Of a DNA stretch of 7,350 nucleotides, positions 1-7,275 are shown piece after piece. The DNA lies in contig CAAEUZ010000118.1 of assembly GCA_900759385.1 (NCBI GenBank), forward strand, positions 1 through 7,350, in the 5' to 3' direction. The stretch's first letter is position 1; the number at the start of each line of letters is the position of its first letter. The notes beneath the pieces are model-generated. The model made no database searches. It saw nothing but the letters and a program-made list of their open reading frames with translations, and had not been told where the DNA came from. Both the position numbers and the translations under genes were made by a program. This DNA comes from an uncultured Oscillospiraceae bacterium. GTDB lineage: Bacteria; Bacillota; Clostridia; Oscillospirales; Oscillospiraceae.

Positions 1-1077
1 GCGGGCAATCGCGTTGTCGCGGATGATGCCCTCGCCACCCCAGATCTGCACGCCGATGTCGGAGATCTTGTAGGCCAGTTCCGCGGTGGCGTACTTGGCG
101 ATGGACACCTGGGTGTTGACCTTCTGGGTGCCGTTCATGAACAGGAGGGTCAGGTGTTCAACATAGCTGCGGGCCTGGTCGAGCTCCACGGCGCACTGGG
201 CCAGGGTGTACTGCCAGTGCTGGTAATCGCCCAGAGGCTTGCCGGCCACGAGGCGCTCCTGAGCGCGCTCCATGCAGAGCTGGAAGGCGTACTCGGCCAT
301 GCCGAGGGTGCCCCAGGCGCTCATCAGGCGCTCCTTCTCCAGGTGCTGCATGAGGATATAGAAACCGCCGTTCTCCTCGCCGAGGAGGTTCTCCTTGGGT
401 ACGACCACGTTCGTAAAGGTGTACTCGGCGGTGTCCTGGCTGCGCAGGCCGATCTTATTGAGCAGGCGGCGCTCAAAGCCGGGGGCGTTGGTGGGTACGA
501 TGATGAGGCTGATGCCCTTGTGCGGCTTCTCGGCGTTGGGGTCTGTGCGGCAGGCGACAATGGCGTAGTCGGAGACGAGACCGTTGGAAATGTAGGTCTT
601 GCCGCCGTTGATGACGTAGTGGTCACCCTCGAGGACGGCGCTGGTCTCGATGTGGGCCAGGTCGGAGCCGTGCTCCTTCTCGGTCATGCAGATGGCTATG
701 CAGATATCGCCGGAGGCGACCTTGGGCAGGTAGAACTCCTTCTGGGCCTCGGTGCCGTGATGGTAGATGTAAGGCGCGACGGTGTCGCTGCTCAGACGTG
801 TGAGGACGCCGTTGAGGCCGCGCTTGCTCAGCTCTTCGCCGTAGATTACGGTGTAGAGCAGGTCCTTCTCCTGGCCGCCGTACTTCTTGTCCAGCCAGAG
901 GCAGCCGTAGCCGTGGTCACCGAACTTCTTGAAGACCTCATGCGGCACGCCGCAGGACTTCTCCCACTCGAGGTAGTGGGGGACGATCTCTTCGTCCAGG
1001 AACTTGCCGAATTCGGCACGCCACTTCTCGTGCTCCTCGGTAAACGGAAGCAGGGACTTGGTTTCGAGGTTGTACAT
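1..1077 (-). CDS. Acyl-CoA dehydrogenase, C-terminus cut by window edge
   Basis: This FAD enzyme family oxidises (or, run in reverse, reduces) the alpha-beta bond of acyl-CoA and exchanges electrons with an electron-transfer flavoprotein. 359 codons are visible; the family is usually about 380-390 residues, so only the C-terminal tail is missing. The order is an N-terminal helical domain (about 1-125), a middle beta domain with the flavin motif MTEKEHGSD (131-139) and TYISNG (161-166), then a C-terminal helical domain with QIWGGEGI (344-351). LEKER (246-250) places Glu249 where isovaleryl- and long-chain acyl-CoA dehydrogenases carry the catalytic base. Departures from consensus are His136 (usually Ala/Gly) and Ala278 in RLVAG (usually Phe in RxxFG). 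The ATG at 1077 gives a normal family N-terminus and has AAAGGAG at 1089-1095, 11 bases upstream. It lies 46 bp after the crotonase with no terminator between. The substrate cannot be read from the sequence. Confidence 0.93.
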   Translation of the reverse strand, partial: MYNLETKSLLPFTEEHEKWRAEFGKFLDEEIVPHYLEWEKSCGVPHEVFKKFGDHGYGCLWLDKKYGGQEKDLLYTVIYGEELSKRGLNGVLTRLSSDTVAPYIYHHGTEAQKEFYLPKVASGDICIAICMTEKEHGSDLAHIETSAVLEGDHYVINGGKTYISNGLVSDYAIVACRTDPNAEKPHKGISLIIVPTNAPGFERRLLNKIGLRSQDTAEYTFTNVVVPKENLLGEENGGFYILMQHLEKERLMSAWGTLGMAEYAFQLCMERAQERLVAGKPLGDYQHWQYTLAQCAVELDQARSYVEHLTLLFMNGTQKVNTQVSIAKYATAELAYKISDIGVQIWGGEGIIRDNAIAR

Positions 1078-1123
1078 TTCTGGTTTCGCTCCTTTGCTCT
1101 ATGATAAATTGGGTAATGTTCAC

Positions 1124-1906
1124 TCAGACATTCGCACCGTCGCGGTGCTGGCGGTTTATCGCCTTCACCAACTGTTGGCTGCGGTTCTCGATGCGGATGG
1201 CGTCGTCGAGCGTACCGACGCTGTCTATGATGTTCAGCAGCTCCTTGCTGTAGCGGATTGAGTGCGCGGTATATCCCGCGATTACCTTGGCCTTTTCCAG
1301 CGCGGCGGCGTCCATGGCCTCCTTGTCGGGCAGGCACTCACTGGCAAAGCCGAGACGCATGGCCTCTTCGGCCAGCATATATCGTCCGGTGAGCAGGATG
1401 TCGCGCGCCACACCCCAGCCGACGAGCCGGGGCAGCATCCAGCTGCTCCCGCAGTCCCCGCAGGACATGCTCATCTTCAGCAGCGGCGCGGAAAACTTGA
1501 CGTCCCGGGTTATCAGACGGATATCGCTGGCCATGGCGAGGAAGAACCCGCCGCCTATGGCGTAGCCGTGGCACTCGCAGATGACGGCCTGCGGCGCCTC
1601 GCGGACGAGGCGTATTACCTCCCTCAGGTCCTCCTGGACCCTGTACGAGAGCTCCACGTTGTCGCGGTCTCCCTCGTTTTCAAAGAGCCCTGTAAAGTCG
1701 GCGCCCGAGGAAAACGCCCTGTCTCCTTCCCCGCGGAGGATTACCGCCTTGAGTCCTGGCTCGCCTTGCAGCGAGCACAGGAACCCGAGGAGCTCATCCA
1801 GCACGGGTCTGGACCAGGAGTTGAGTTTTTCCGGACGGTTGAAGCTCATCACGGCCACGCCGTCCACAGGTGAGGAAACAAGTATGTGCCTGTAACCGGT
1901 TCTCAT
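1124..1906 (-). CDS. Crotonase-fold (enoyl-CoA hydratase/isomerase) enzyme, likely not a hydratase
   Basis: A complete 260-residue crotonase, the usual size. Visible family motifs are NRPEKLN (23-29), the oxyanion-hole segments AFSSGAD (64-70) and GYAIGGGFFLA (114-124), and LPRLVG (158-163) followed by a LTGR..AEEA..LGF helix region. By motif alignment, the two glutamates of classical enoyl-CoA hydratase are replaced by Phe122 and Leu142. Asp151 in GDCGSSW sits where PaaG isomerase and 4-chlorobenzoyl-CoA dehalogenase carry their catalytic Asp, although this protein has one extra residue in the preceding loop. A double-bond isomerase or other CoA-ester reaction is therefore more likely than hydration. 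The start at 1906 gives a standard N-terminus. The gene begins 4 bp after the transporter stop with only a weak GGTG Shine-Dalgarno (1914-1917), so translational coupling to the transporter is likely. Confidence 0.9.
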   Translation of the reverse strand: MRTGYRHILVSSPVDGVAVMSFNRPEKLNSWSRPVLDELLGFLCSLQGEPGLKAVILRGEGDRAFSSGADFTGLFENEGDRDNVELSYRVQEDLREVIRLVREAPQAVICECHGYAIGGGFFLAMASDIRLITRDVKFSAPLLKMSMSCGDCGSSWMLPRLVGWGVARDILLTGRYMLAEEAMRLGFASECLPDKEAMDAAALEKAKVIAGYTAHSIRYSKELLNIIDSVGTLDDAIRIENRSQQLVKAINRQHRDGANV

Positions 1907-1910
1907 TGGC

Positions 1911-3302
1911 TCACACCATACCCAGCGCCTGCCAGAGAGGCACGGAGCAGGTCATGGCTATGAGGTTGATAACACAGTAGACATAGGAGCCCTTCTGAGC
2001 GGTGCTGTAGTCCAGGGCGCGGTTGGCCATGGAGATGAGGCCGGTGGTGGCGGGGTTGGTGTAAGAGGTGTTCCAGTAGGTGCCGGAGACCCAGCTGACG
2101 AAGACGAGCACGAAGGTGTCAATGCCGTACTGGGGCAGCAGGGGCCCGAAGATGGCGACCATAATGGCCATGGAGCAGCTCTGGGAGACGACCACATAGC
2201 GCAGCAGATAGGTCAGGATGCACAGGCAGGGCACAAATATGTAGGGACTGCTGAGTATGGGGCTCAGCACGGGGCCGAGGATTGCGGCGATCCAGTCGCT
2301 GACGCCGAGGGTGGGCATGAAGTTGGCTATGGAGAGCACTCCGCCGACGAACAGGGTGATGGTCCACATGGCCTTGGAGCCTACTTCCGGAGCGGTGATG
2401 AGACCGCAGGCGATGAAGCAGATGTCAGCGAACAGGGCGACCATGCCGGCGTCGATGCCGTGGAAGCTCTGGGTCAGCCAAAGGGCGAGGGCGACAACAA
2501 CAATTACTATGCCCTGCTTTTCCTTGGTGGTCAGCTTGCCGAGAGCCTTGTACTGCTCTTTGATGAACTCGACGTTGCCGGACTGCTCGGTCTTTGGCTT
2601 GCAGAAGAAGCGGGCAAAGATGTATACGAGGATGATGCAGACGACGTACCAGACGCAGGCCAGGGTAATCCAGCGGCCCCAGGTGATGGTCTCGCCTACG
2701 AAGCCGAGCATGAGGGCAACGTAGACAGAGCCGGAGACGAAGGCCATGCCGAGCTGGTTGGTGCCCATGAAGTTGGCAAACCAGATGCCGAGCGCCTGCT
2801 TGGAGTTCTTCTCAATGCCGACGGCCTCGCAGACCTGGTTGATAACGGGGGCCATCATGGAGCTCTTGGCGGAGGAGCTGGGGATTATCGGGGTGGTGAC
2901 AACGCCGGCGAGCATCATGGCGGTCACCTGGCCGGCATAGGTGCCGGGGAACTTGGTCAGTATCCACAGCGCGAGGCGCTTCATTATTCCGGAGTTGTTG
3001 ACGCCGATGGACATGATGAACACGCCGATGCACAGCCAGACGGTGCTGGTGGCGAACTGGGAAGTGACGGTTGCCACAGTGCCGACCTTGGTCGCGCAAA
3101 GCAGCACCATTGCGGCGATGACGGCCGCCCAGTCGGGCAGGGCGCGGGAAATCATCGCAACGAGCATGAAGGCAAAGCAGCCCAGGTAAGTCCAGGCCTG
3201 GCGGCTCATCATCTCGGTCTCGGGCGGCAGCAGCGCGATGGCCGCCATTACCGCGAAGGAGATGACAATGCCAATGATTGTCCGTTTGTACGCTTTACTC
3301 AT
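1911..3302 (-). CDS. DASS/SLC13-family anion (carboxylate) transporter
   Basis: A 463-residue membrane protein of the divalent anion:Na+ symporter (DASS, SLC13, CitT-like) family, which carries di- and tricarboxylates or related anions across the inner membrane as symporters or exchangers. It is hydrophobic throughout, with roughly 11-13 membrane spans by eye, and has a polar loop at about 232-262. The first substrate/cation motif region is TTPIIPSSSAKSSMMAPV (136-153); the family's usual Ser-Asn-Thr appears here as Ser142-Ser143-Ser144. The second repeat carries VSQSCSMA (372-379), and the C-terminus has SGTYWNTSYTNPATTG (406-421) and ends LWQALGMV, which resembles the CitT-type tail. The start at 3302 has AAAAGGAGA at 3312-3320. 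Sitting between the CoA ligase and two CoA-ester enzymes, it probably imports the pathway's carboxylate. Sodium coupling and substrate are not established. Confidence 0.88.
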   Translation of the reverse strand: MSKAYKRTIIGIVISFAVMAAIALLPPETEMMSRQAWTYLGCFAFMLVAMISRALPDWAAVIAAMVLLCATKVGTVATVTSQFATSTVWLCIGVFIMSIGVNNSGIMKRLALWILTKFPGTYAGQVTAMMLAGVVTTPIIPSSSAKSSMMAPVINQVCEAVGIEKNSKQALGIWFANFMGTNQLGMAFVSGSVYVALMLGFVGETITWGRWITLACVWYVVCIILVYIFARFFCKPKTEQSGNVEFIKEQYKALGKLTTKEKQGIVIVVVALALWLTQSFHGIDAGMVALFADICFIACGLITAPEVGSKAMWTITLFVGGVLSIANFMPTLGVSDWIAAILGPVLSPILSSPYIFVPCLCILTYLLRYVVVSQSCSMAIMVAIFGPLLPQYGIDTFVLVFVSWVSGTYWNTSYTNPATTGLISMANRALDYSTAQKGSYVYCVINLIAMTCSVPLWQALGMV

Positions 3303-3340
3303 GTTTTTTGCTCTCCTTTTCCTTTACCTTTTCTTTTTAT
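3303..3340 (-). promoter_or_regulatory. Purine-rich translation-initiation leader of the transporter gene
   Basis: On the mRNA, the 38 bases before the transporter ATG are almost all A or G. They contain an AAGG repeat series ending in the Shine-Dalgarno AAAAGGAGA (3312-3320), with AGGAG 10 bases from the start. The composition would keep the leader unstructured and rich in ribosome contacts. The site supports the chosen start. A regulatory role is speculative. Confidence 0.6.
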
Positions 3341-3354
3341 GTGCTATTGCCGGC

Positions 3355-5019
3355 TCAGTCTTCTGCATGGGCCAGCAAATAGTCCGCTTTGAGTTTCTTT
3401 CTGTCCGGTTTGCGGTTTTTAGTTTTTGGCACCTCGTCTATCATGAAAAACGCCTTCGGCACCTTGTAGCGCGAGAGCTTCTCGCGGCACGCGGCCTCCA
3501 CCTGCGCCAGGTCCACCGTCTCTCCGGGCGCGGCCTGAATGTACACGGCGGGCACCTCGCCGCGGCGGGAGTTGGGTATGCCTATCGCTATGCAGTCGGC
3601 CACTCCGGGGCAGCGCATTACCACCTCTTCTATCTCCGTGGGGAAGACGTTGAAGCCGCTGGTTATGATGAGGTCCTTCTTGCGGTCGCGGATGACCAGA
3701 TAGCCCTCCTCGTCCACATGGCCGATGTCGCCGGTGTAGAGCCAGCCGTCGCGGACCATGTTTGCGCTCTCCTCGGGCTTCTGCCAGTACTCATGCATAA
3801 CGCACTCGCCGCGGCAGATGATCTCGCCGTCCGCCCCGTCCGACATTACGGTTACGCCGTCCTCGGCGTCCACCACCAGATACTCTATGTTGGGGTTAGG
3901 AACACCCACCGTGCCGCTCTTGCGGTGGTGGAAACCGTTGATGGCGATGGTGTTCACCGTCTCGGTCATGCCGTAGCCCTCGGTGATGACGGCGCCGGTT
4001 ATCTCCTCCACCTTGTGCAGCACCTCGACCGGCAGCGGCGCCGCGCCGCAGGTTATGCACTTGAGCGAGGTGATGTCGTAGCACTGATACTGCGGGTCGG
4101 AGGCTATGAGCTTCATCCAGATGGGCACGCTCGGCCAGACGGTGGGGCGGTACTTCTCTATGGCCTGCAGGATCTCGGTGAGGGAATCCGCCAGGTAAAT
4201 CGACCCGCCCAGGGTCATGTTCACCACTATGGCCTGCGAGAAACCGAAGGCGTGTGACATACCCAGGCCGATCATGACCATGTAGTGCTCGCGGTCCTCT
4301 TCCGTGAGGATGGGCTTGAAGTACTCAATCTGCGCCATGGCCTTGGCCACAAAGGCATGGTTGGTCTGGCAGCAGCCCTTGAGTATGCCCGTGGTGCCGC
4401 CCGTATACTGCAATACGGCAATGTCCTGCGGCAATATTTCCACCTCGGGCTCGCTCGCGTCGTCTGAGAGGAACTTATCCCAGCCGAGGACGCCCTCCGT
4501 ATCCGGCACCGGCCCCTGGGCCGGGCAGGAAATTACGTACTCAACCGTGCTGCGGTCCTCCCTCAGGCCGGACATGAGCGCCGCCAGGCCGTCGGAGTCC
4601 ACGAACACCGCGCGCGGCGTGCAGTCGCGGATGCGGTTTATCATCTCGTCGCTTGTGGCCAGCGGGTTTGAGTTGACCATGATGATGCCGGTCTTGAAGC
4701 ATGCCTGCGCTAGCTCTATAAACTCCCGGCTGTTGGAGACCAGGGTCATGATGCGGTCGCCCTTTTTGAGTCCCAGGGCCAGCATACCGTTGGCGATGCG
4801 GCAGGCCGCCGCATTGCACTCCCCATAGGTCTGCACCTCTCCGTGCCGGTATATGTACGGCTTATCCGGATGAGCGGCCACCTTAGCAAGGAACATCTTC
4901 TTCATATTTGTGGGCGGGATGGGGAAGCTGTAATTTACCTCCGGGTCCTTTATCGGCTCCCACTTTTTCCGCAGCCGTACCAGCTCTCTCTCGAAATTTT
5001 CGAGCTGTTCTTTAGTCAT
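3355..5019 (-). CDS. AMP-forming acyl-CoA synthetase (carboxylate-CoA ligase)
   Basis: A 554-residue cytosolic ANL-superfamily ligase that would activate a carboxylic acid with ATP and CoA, giving acyl-CoA, AMP and PPi. The core motifs run in order: phosphate loop YTGGTTGILKG (205-215, the FadD-like YTGGTTG form), YGMTET (349-354), YTGDIG (428-433), DRKKDLIITSGFNVFPTEIE (445-464) and the C-terminal PKTKNRKPDRKKL (531-543). Lys537 in the last motif is the expected adenylation lysine; the residue before it is Arg536, where a Gly is near-universal. Length is normal. The ATG at 5019 has AGGAG at 5028-5032 with an 8-base gap, which fixes the start. It probably supplies CoA thioesters for the flanking reductase, crotonase and dehydrogenase, and the transporter 52 bp downstream suggests the acid is imported. 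Chain length or ring specificity cannot be told; an aryl or medium/long-chain acid is possible. Confidence 0.93.
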   Translation of the reverse strand: MTKEQLENFERELVRLRKKWEPIKDPEVNYSFPIPPTNMKKMFLAKVAAHPDKPYIYRHGEVQTYGECNAAACRIANGMLALGLKKGDRIMTLVSNSREFIELAQACFKTGIIMVNSNPLATSDEMINRIRDCTPRAVFVDSDGLAALMSGLREDRSTVEYVISCPAQGPVPDTEGVLGWDKFLSDDASEPEVEILPQDIAVLQYTGGTTGILKGCCQTNHAFVAKAMAQIEYFKPILTEEDREHYMVMIGLGMSHAFGFSQAIVVNMTLGGSIYLADSLTEILQAIEKYRPTVWPSVPIWMKLIASDPQYQCYDITSLKCITCGAAPLPVEVLHKVEEITGAVITEGYGMTETVNTIAINGFHHRKSGTVGVPNPNIEYLVVDAEDGVTVMSDGADGEIICRGECVMHEYWQKPEESANMVRDGWLYTGDIGHVDEEGYLVIRDRKKDLIITSGFNVFPTEIEEVVMRCPGVADCIAIGIPNSRRGEVPAVYIQAAPGETVDLAQVEAACREKLSRYKVPKAFFMIDEVPKTKNRKPDRKKLKADYLLAHAED

Positions 5020-5063
5020 AAGCTGTTCTCCTATGTCTGTTAAGCCGTTGTTATTAAATTATT

Positions 5064-5135
5064 AACTCTGCCTCCCCTTAAAAATCGCCCGGCCTCGGCC
5101 CGGGGCAGAAGCCCCGGGCTTTGGGGAGGTGAGTT
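5064..5135 (-). terminator. Nested GC-rich hairpin with T runs, candidate terminator/attenuator
   Basis: This lies in the 143-bp gap between reductase and ligase. Read on the plus strand, an inner perfect 9-bp stem GCCCGGGGC (5098-5106)/GCCCCGGGC (5111-5119) has a 4-base loop. An outer stem pairs AACTC (5064-5068) and CCTCCCC (5071-5077) with GGGGAGG (5123-5129) and GAGTT (5131-5135), with a small internal loop. In the direction of the genes, an alternative hairpin (CCCGG from 5104-5100 with CCGGG from 5092-5088) is followed by CGA and TTTTT (5084-5080), a plausible intrinsic terminator. On the plus strand six Ts follow the outer stem (5134-5139), so it could act both ways. The AT-rich bases 5040-5065 could hold a weak promoter for the ligase, but no convincing -35/-10 pair is seen. 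Confidence 0.6.
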
Positions 5136-5162
5136 TTTTGACGGCGGAGAGGCACGTCAGCA

Positions 5163-7202
5163 TCAGATGCTGGCGGCGAGGGTATAGGCGCTCTCCACCG
5201 CGTCGGGGATACGCGCGACCTTGACCGCGTCGCCTATTATGTCGCACTTGGGCAGCTTGTCCTTGACAGCCTCGTAGAGGTCGTTGTTGGGCTTGGCGCC
5301 GGCGGCCATGACAACGGTGTCGGCGGGCAGCAGCTGCTGGCCGTCGGCGTTCTCCACCAGGACGCCGTCCTTGCGGATCTCCAGGACCTTGGTCTCCTTC
5401 ATCATCTTGACGCCGAGCTGCTTGCAGCGGGCCATGATGCTCCAGCGGCTGCCGGGGTTGATGTCGGGGGCCAGCTTCTTGCCCATCTCTACGACGGAGA
5501 CATCGTAGATGGCGCTCTTGTTGAGCAGCTCGTCGAGCTTCTCATACGGCTCGGGCTTGTAGATCATAAAGAAGCGCAGCTCGTCGGCGGAGAGGGTTCC
5601 CTGCTCGCCGAGGTACATGGCGGTCTCCACACCGACGTCGCCGCCGCCGACCACTACTATCTTCTTGCCGAGGTCAACTTCGTTGCCCTCGAGGATGTCC
5701 CAGGCGTGAACCATGTGGACGCCTTCCTCGGTGGGGATGGGCGGGGCAAACTTCTTGGAGCCGCTGGCGAACACCACGCGGTCGTAATCCCTGGCCGCGG
5801 CCAGGATGTCGGCCTCGGTGGCCTCCTTATTGAGGACTATCTCAACGCCCAGGCTGCGGCACTCGCGCTCGAGCCACTGGCCGAGGTAGCGGATATCGTA
5901 GCGGCGCGGGGGCGTGGCAGCGTACATGCTCAGGCCGATGGTGCGGTTGCGCTTCTCCCAGATGGTGACCTTGTGTCCGCGCAGGGCGGCGACGCGGGCG
6001 AACTCCATGCCGGAGGGGCCGGCGCCGATAACGAGGATGCGCTCGGGGTTCTCGCTCTTGACCTCGGTGGGCAGCTTGCCCTCGGCGTTCTCGAGGGCTC
6101 CCTCACGGTTGCACTCGTAGTTGCCGATGCAGCCGATGGGCTTGTTGGCCATGGCGTTGTCGAGGCAGAGGGCGTTGCAGCCCACGCAGGGGCGGATGTG
6201 GCCGGCGTTGCCGGACTGGGCCTTGTTGACGAACTCGGGGTCGCAGAGGAAGACGCGGCCCATGATAATGGCGTCGAAGTCACCGCGCTCTATGAACATC
6301 TCGGCCTTCTCGAGGTTCATGCGCATGCCCATGGCGACGGGGGCCTTGACCTGGGCCTTTATCTGGCGGCCGAGGTAGGCGAACGCGCCGTGGGGGACCT
6401 CCATGGTGATCAGGGGCACGCTGGACTCGTGCCAGCCGGCGGTGATGGAGAAGCCGTCCACGTTGCCGGTCTCGTCGAGCAGATGACAGATGTGGGCAAT
6501 GTCATCGCCGTTGCAGCCGCCGGGCATGTAGTCGCTGCCGCTGATACGCAGGCTGATGGGGAAGTCAGGGCCGACGGCCTCACGCATGGCCTCAAGGGTC
6601 TCGACCATGAAGCGGTTGCGGTTCTCCACGCTGCCGCCGTACTCGTCGGTGCGGTGGTTGGTCAGGGGGCTCCAGAACTGGCCGTAGAGGTAACCGGAGT
6701 TGGTCTGGATCTCCACGCCGTCAAAGCCGGCTTCCTTGGCGAGGGCGGCCGCCTCGGCCTGCCACTGCAGGAAGGTCTTTATCTCCTCGTGAGTGAGCTC
6801 ACGGGGCATCTCGAAGTGAGTGAAGCGGCTGGGGATGGCGCTGGGCGCCACGGCCTGTACGCCCTGTATGCTGGCCTGGTTGGCATAGCGGCCGCGGTGC
6901 ATGAGCTGGGCGAACACCTTGGCGCCGCCCTCGTGGATGCCGTCGGTCAGCTTCTTGAGCTGGGGGAGGAACTTGCGGTCGGTCAGCAGCGCGCCGTGAT
7001 GGGGATTGTAGCGCTCCTTGTCCCATTGCATGTTGGCGAACACGATGAGGCCGACGCCGCCGCGCGCCCTGCGCTTATAGAACTCAATCTGGTCGTCGGT
7101 AACTCTGCCGTTGTCGGTGGCGCCTATGCTCATAGGGGCCATGACAAACCGGTTCTTCAGCTCCAGCTTGTTAATCATAATTGGCGTGTAAATCTTCTTC
7201 AT
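5163..7202 (-). CDS. 2,4-dienoyl-CoA reductase (FadH)-type FMN/4Fe-4S/FAD oxidoreductase
   Basis: A 679-residue cytosolic enzyme built like E. coli FadH (about 670 residues), which reduces 2,4-dienoyl-CoA with NAD(P)H. An N-terminal Old Yellow Enzyme TIM barrel (1 to about 330) carries QLMHRGR (99-105) and SPLTNHRTDEYGGSVENR (178-195). The 4Fe-4S cysteines 339, 342, 346 and 358 (CX2CX3CX11C) follow. An FAD Rossmann motif GAGPSG (393-398) and an NAD(P)-binding GGGDVG (519-524) complete it. Tyr171 (SGYLYGQF) and His258 (GWHES) match FadH's catalytic Tyr166 and His252, and the stretch GWHE..VP.......P.GAF is FadH-like. The usual OYE carbonyl-binding HxxH/N is Gln166/Ser169, so a simple enone reductase is less likely. 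BaiCD/BaiH-type steroid reductases share this architecture and remain an alternative. The start at 7202 has GGAGG (7209-7213), 6 bases away. First gene of the cluster, under the sigma-54 promoter. Confidence 0.93.
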   Translation of the reverse strand: MKKIYTPIMINKLELKNRFVMAPMSIGATDNGRVTDDQIEFYKRRARGGVGLIVFANMQWDKERYNPHHGALLTDRKFLPQLKKLTDGIHEGGAKVFAQLMHRGRYANQASIQGVQAVAPSAIPSRFTHFEMPRELTHEEIKTFLQWQAEAAALAKEAGFDGVEIQTNSGYLYGQFWSPLTNHRTDEYGGSVENRNRFMVETLEAMREAVGPDFPISLRISGSDYMPGGCNGDDIAHICHLLDETGNVDGFSITAGWHESSVPLITMEVPHGAFAYLGRQIKAQVKAPVAMGMRMNLEKAEMFIERGDFDAIIMGRVFLCDPEFVNKAQSGNAGHIRPCVGCNALCLDNAMANKPIGCIGNYECNREGALENAEGKLPTEVKSENPERILVIGAGPSGMEFARVAALRGHKVTIWEKRNRTIGLSMYAATPPRRYDIRYLGQWLERECRSLGVEIVLNKEATEADILAAARDYDRVVFASGSKKFAPPIPTEEGVHMVHAWDILEGNEVDLGKKIVVVGGGDVGVETAMYLGEQGTLSADELRFFMIYKPEPYEKLDELLNKSAIYDVSVVEMGKKLAPDINPGSRWSIMARCKQLGVKMMKETKVLEIRKDGVLVENADGQQLLPADTVVMAAGAKPNNDLYEAVKDKLPKCDIIGDAVKVARIPDAVESAYTLAASI

Positions 7203-7275
7203 GACTTGCCTCCAGCATCATGTGATGTTTTTGAAAGCTCGCTCTGGGCGATTTCCGCTCTCGCAAAATATATAC

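Noticed and set aside
154..1104. Long plus-strand open frame (316 codons) opposite the acyl-CoA dehydrogenase
   Set aside because: It is the mirror of a well-supported gene in GC-rich DNA. Its product is low-complexity Ala/Val/Leu/Gly/Asp without a recognisable motif.
1078..1123. Possible promoter or terminator between the crotonase and the acyl-CoA dehydrogenase
   Set aside because: The 46 bases are AT-rich and contain a Shine-Dalgarno site, but no hairpin with T run and no convincing -35/-10 pair.
2460..4257. Two long plus-strand open frames (2460-3392 and 3238-4257) opposite the transporter and ligase
   Set aside because: Both lie antisense to genes with clear family motifs, and their products are Gly/Asp/His/Ala/Val-rich with no domain. 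They are explained by strong G/C third positions in the true genes.
1..7202. Bile-acid (bai) operon
   Set aside because: The FadH/BaiCD-like enzyme and CoA ligase invite the comparison, but BaiA, BaiE, BaiF and the BaiG transporter type are absent, and the reductase keeps the FadH Tyr/His pair.
1..7202. Carnitine (cai) or caffeate (car) operon
   Set aside because: Ligase, crotonase and acyl-CoA dehydrogenase resemble the gene mix, but there is no CoA-transferase, no BCCT transporter and no ETF pair in the window, and neither pathway uses a FadH-type reductase.
7216..7227. Short inverted repeat CATCA-TG-TGATG in the reductase leader
   Set aside because: Five-base arms with a two-base centre cannot form an RNA hairpin and are expected by chance. 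No link to a known operator.
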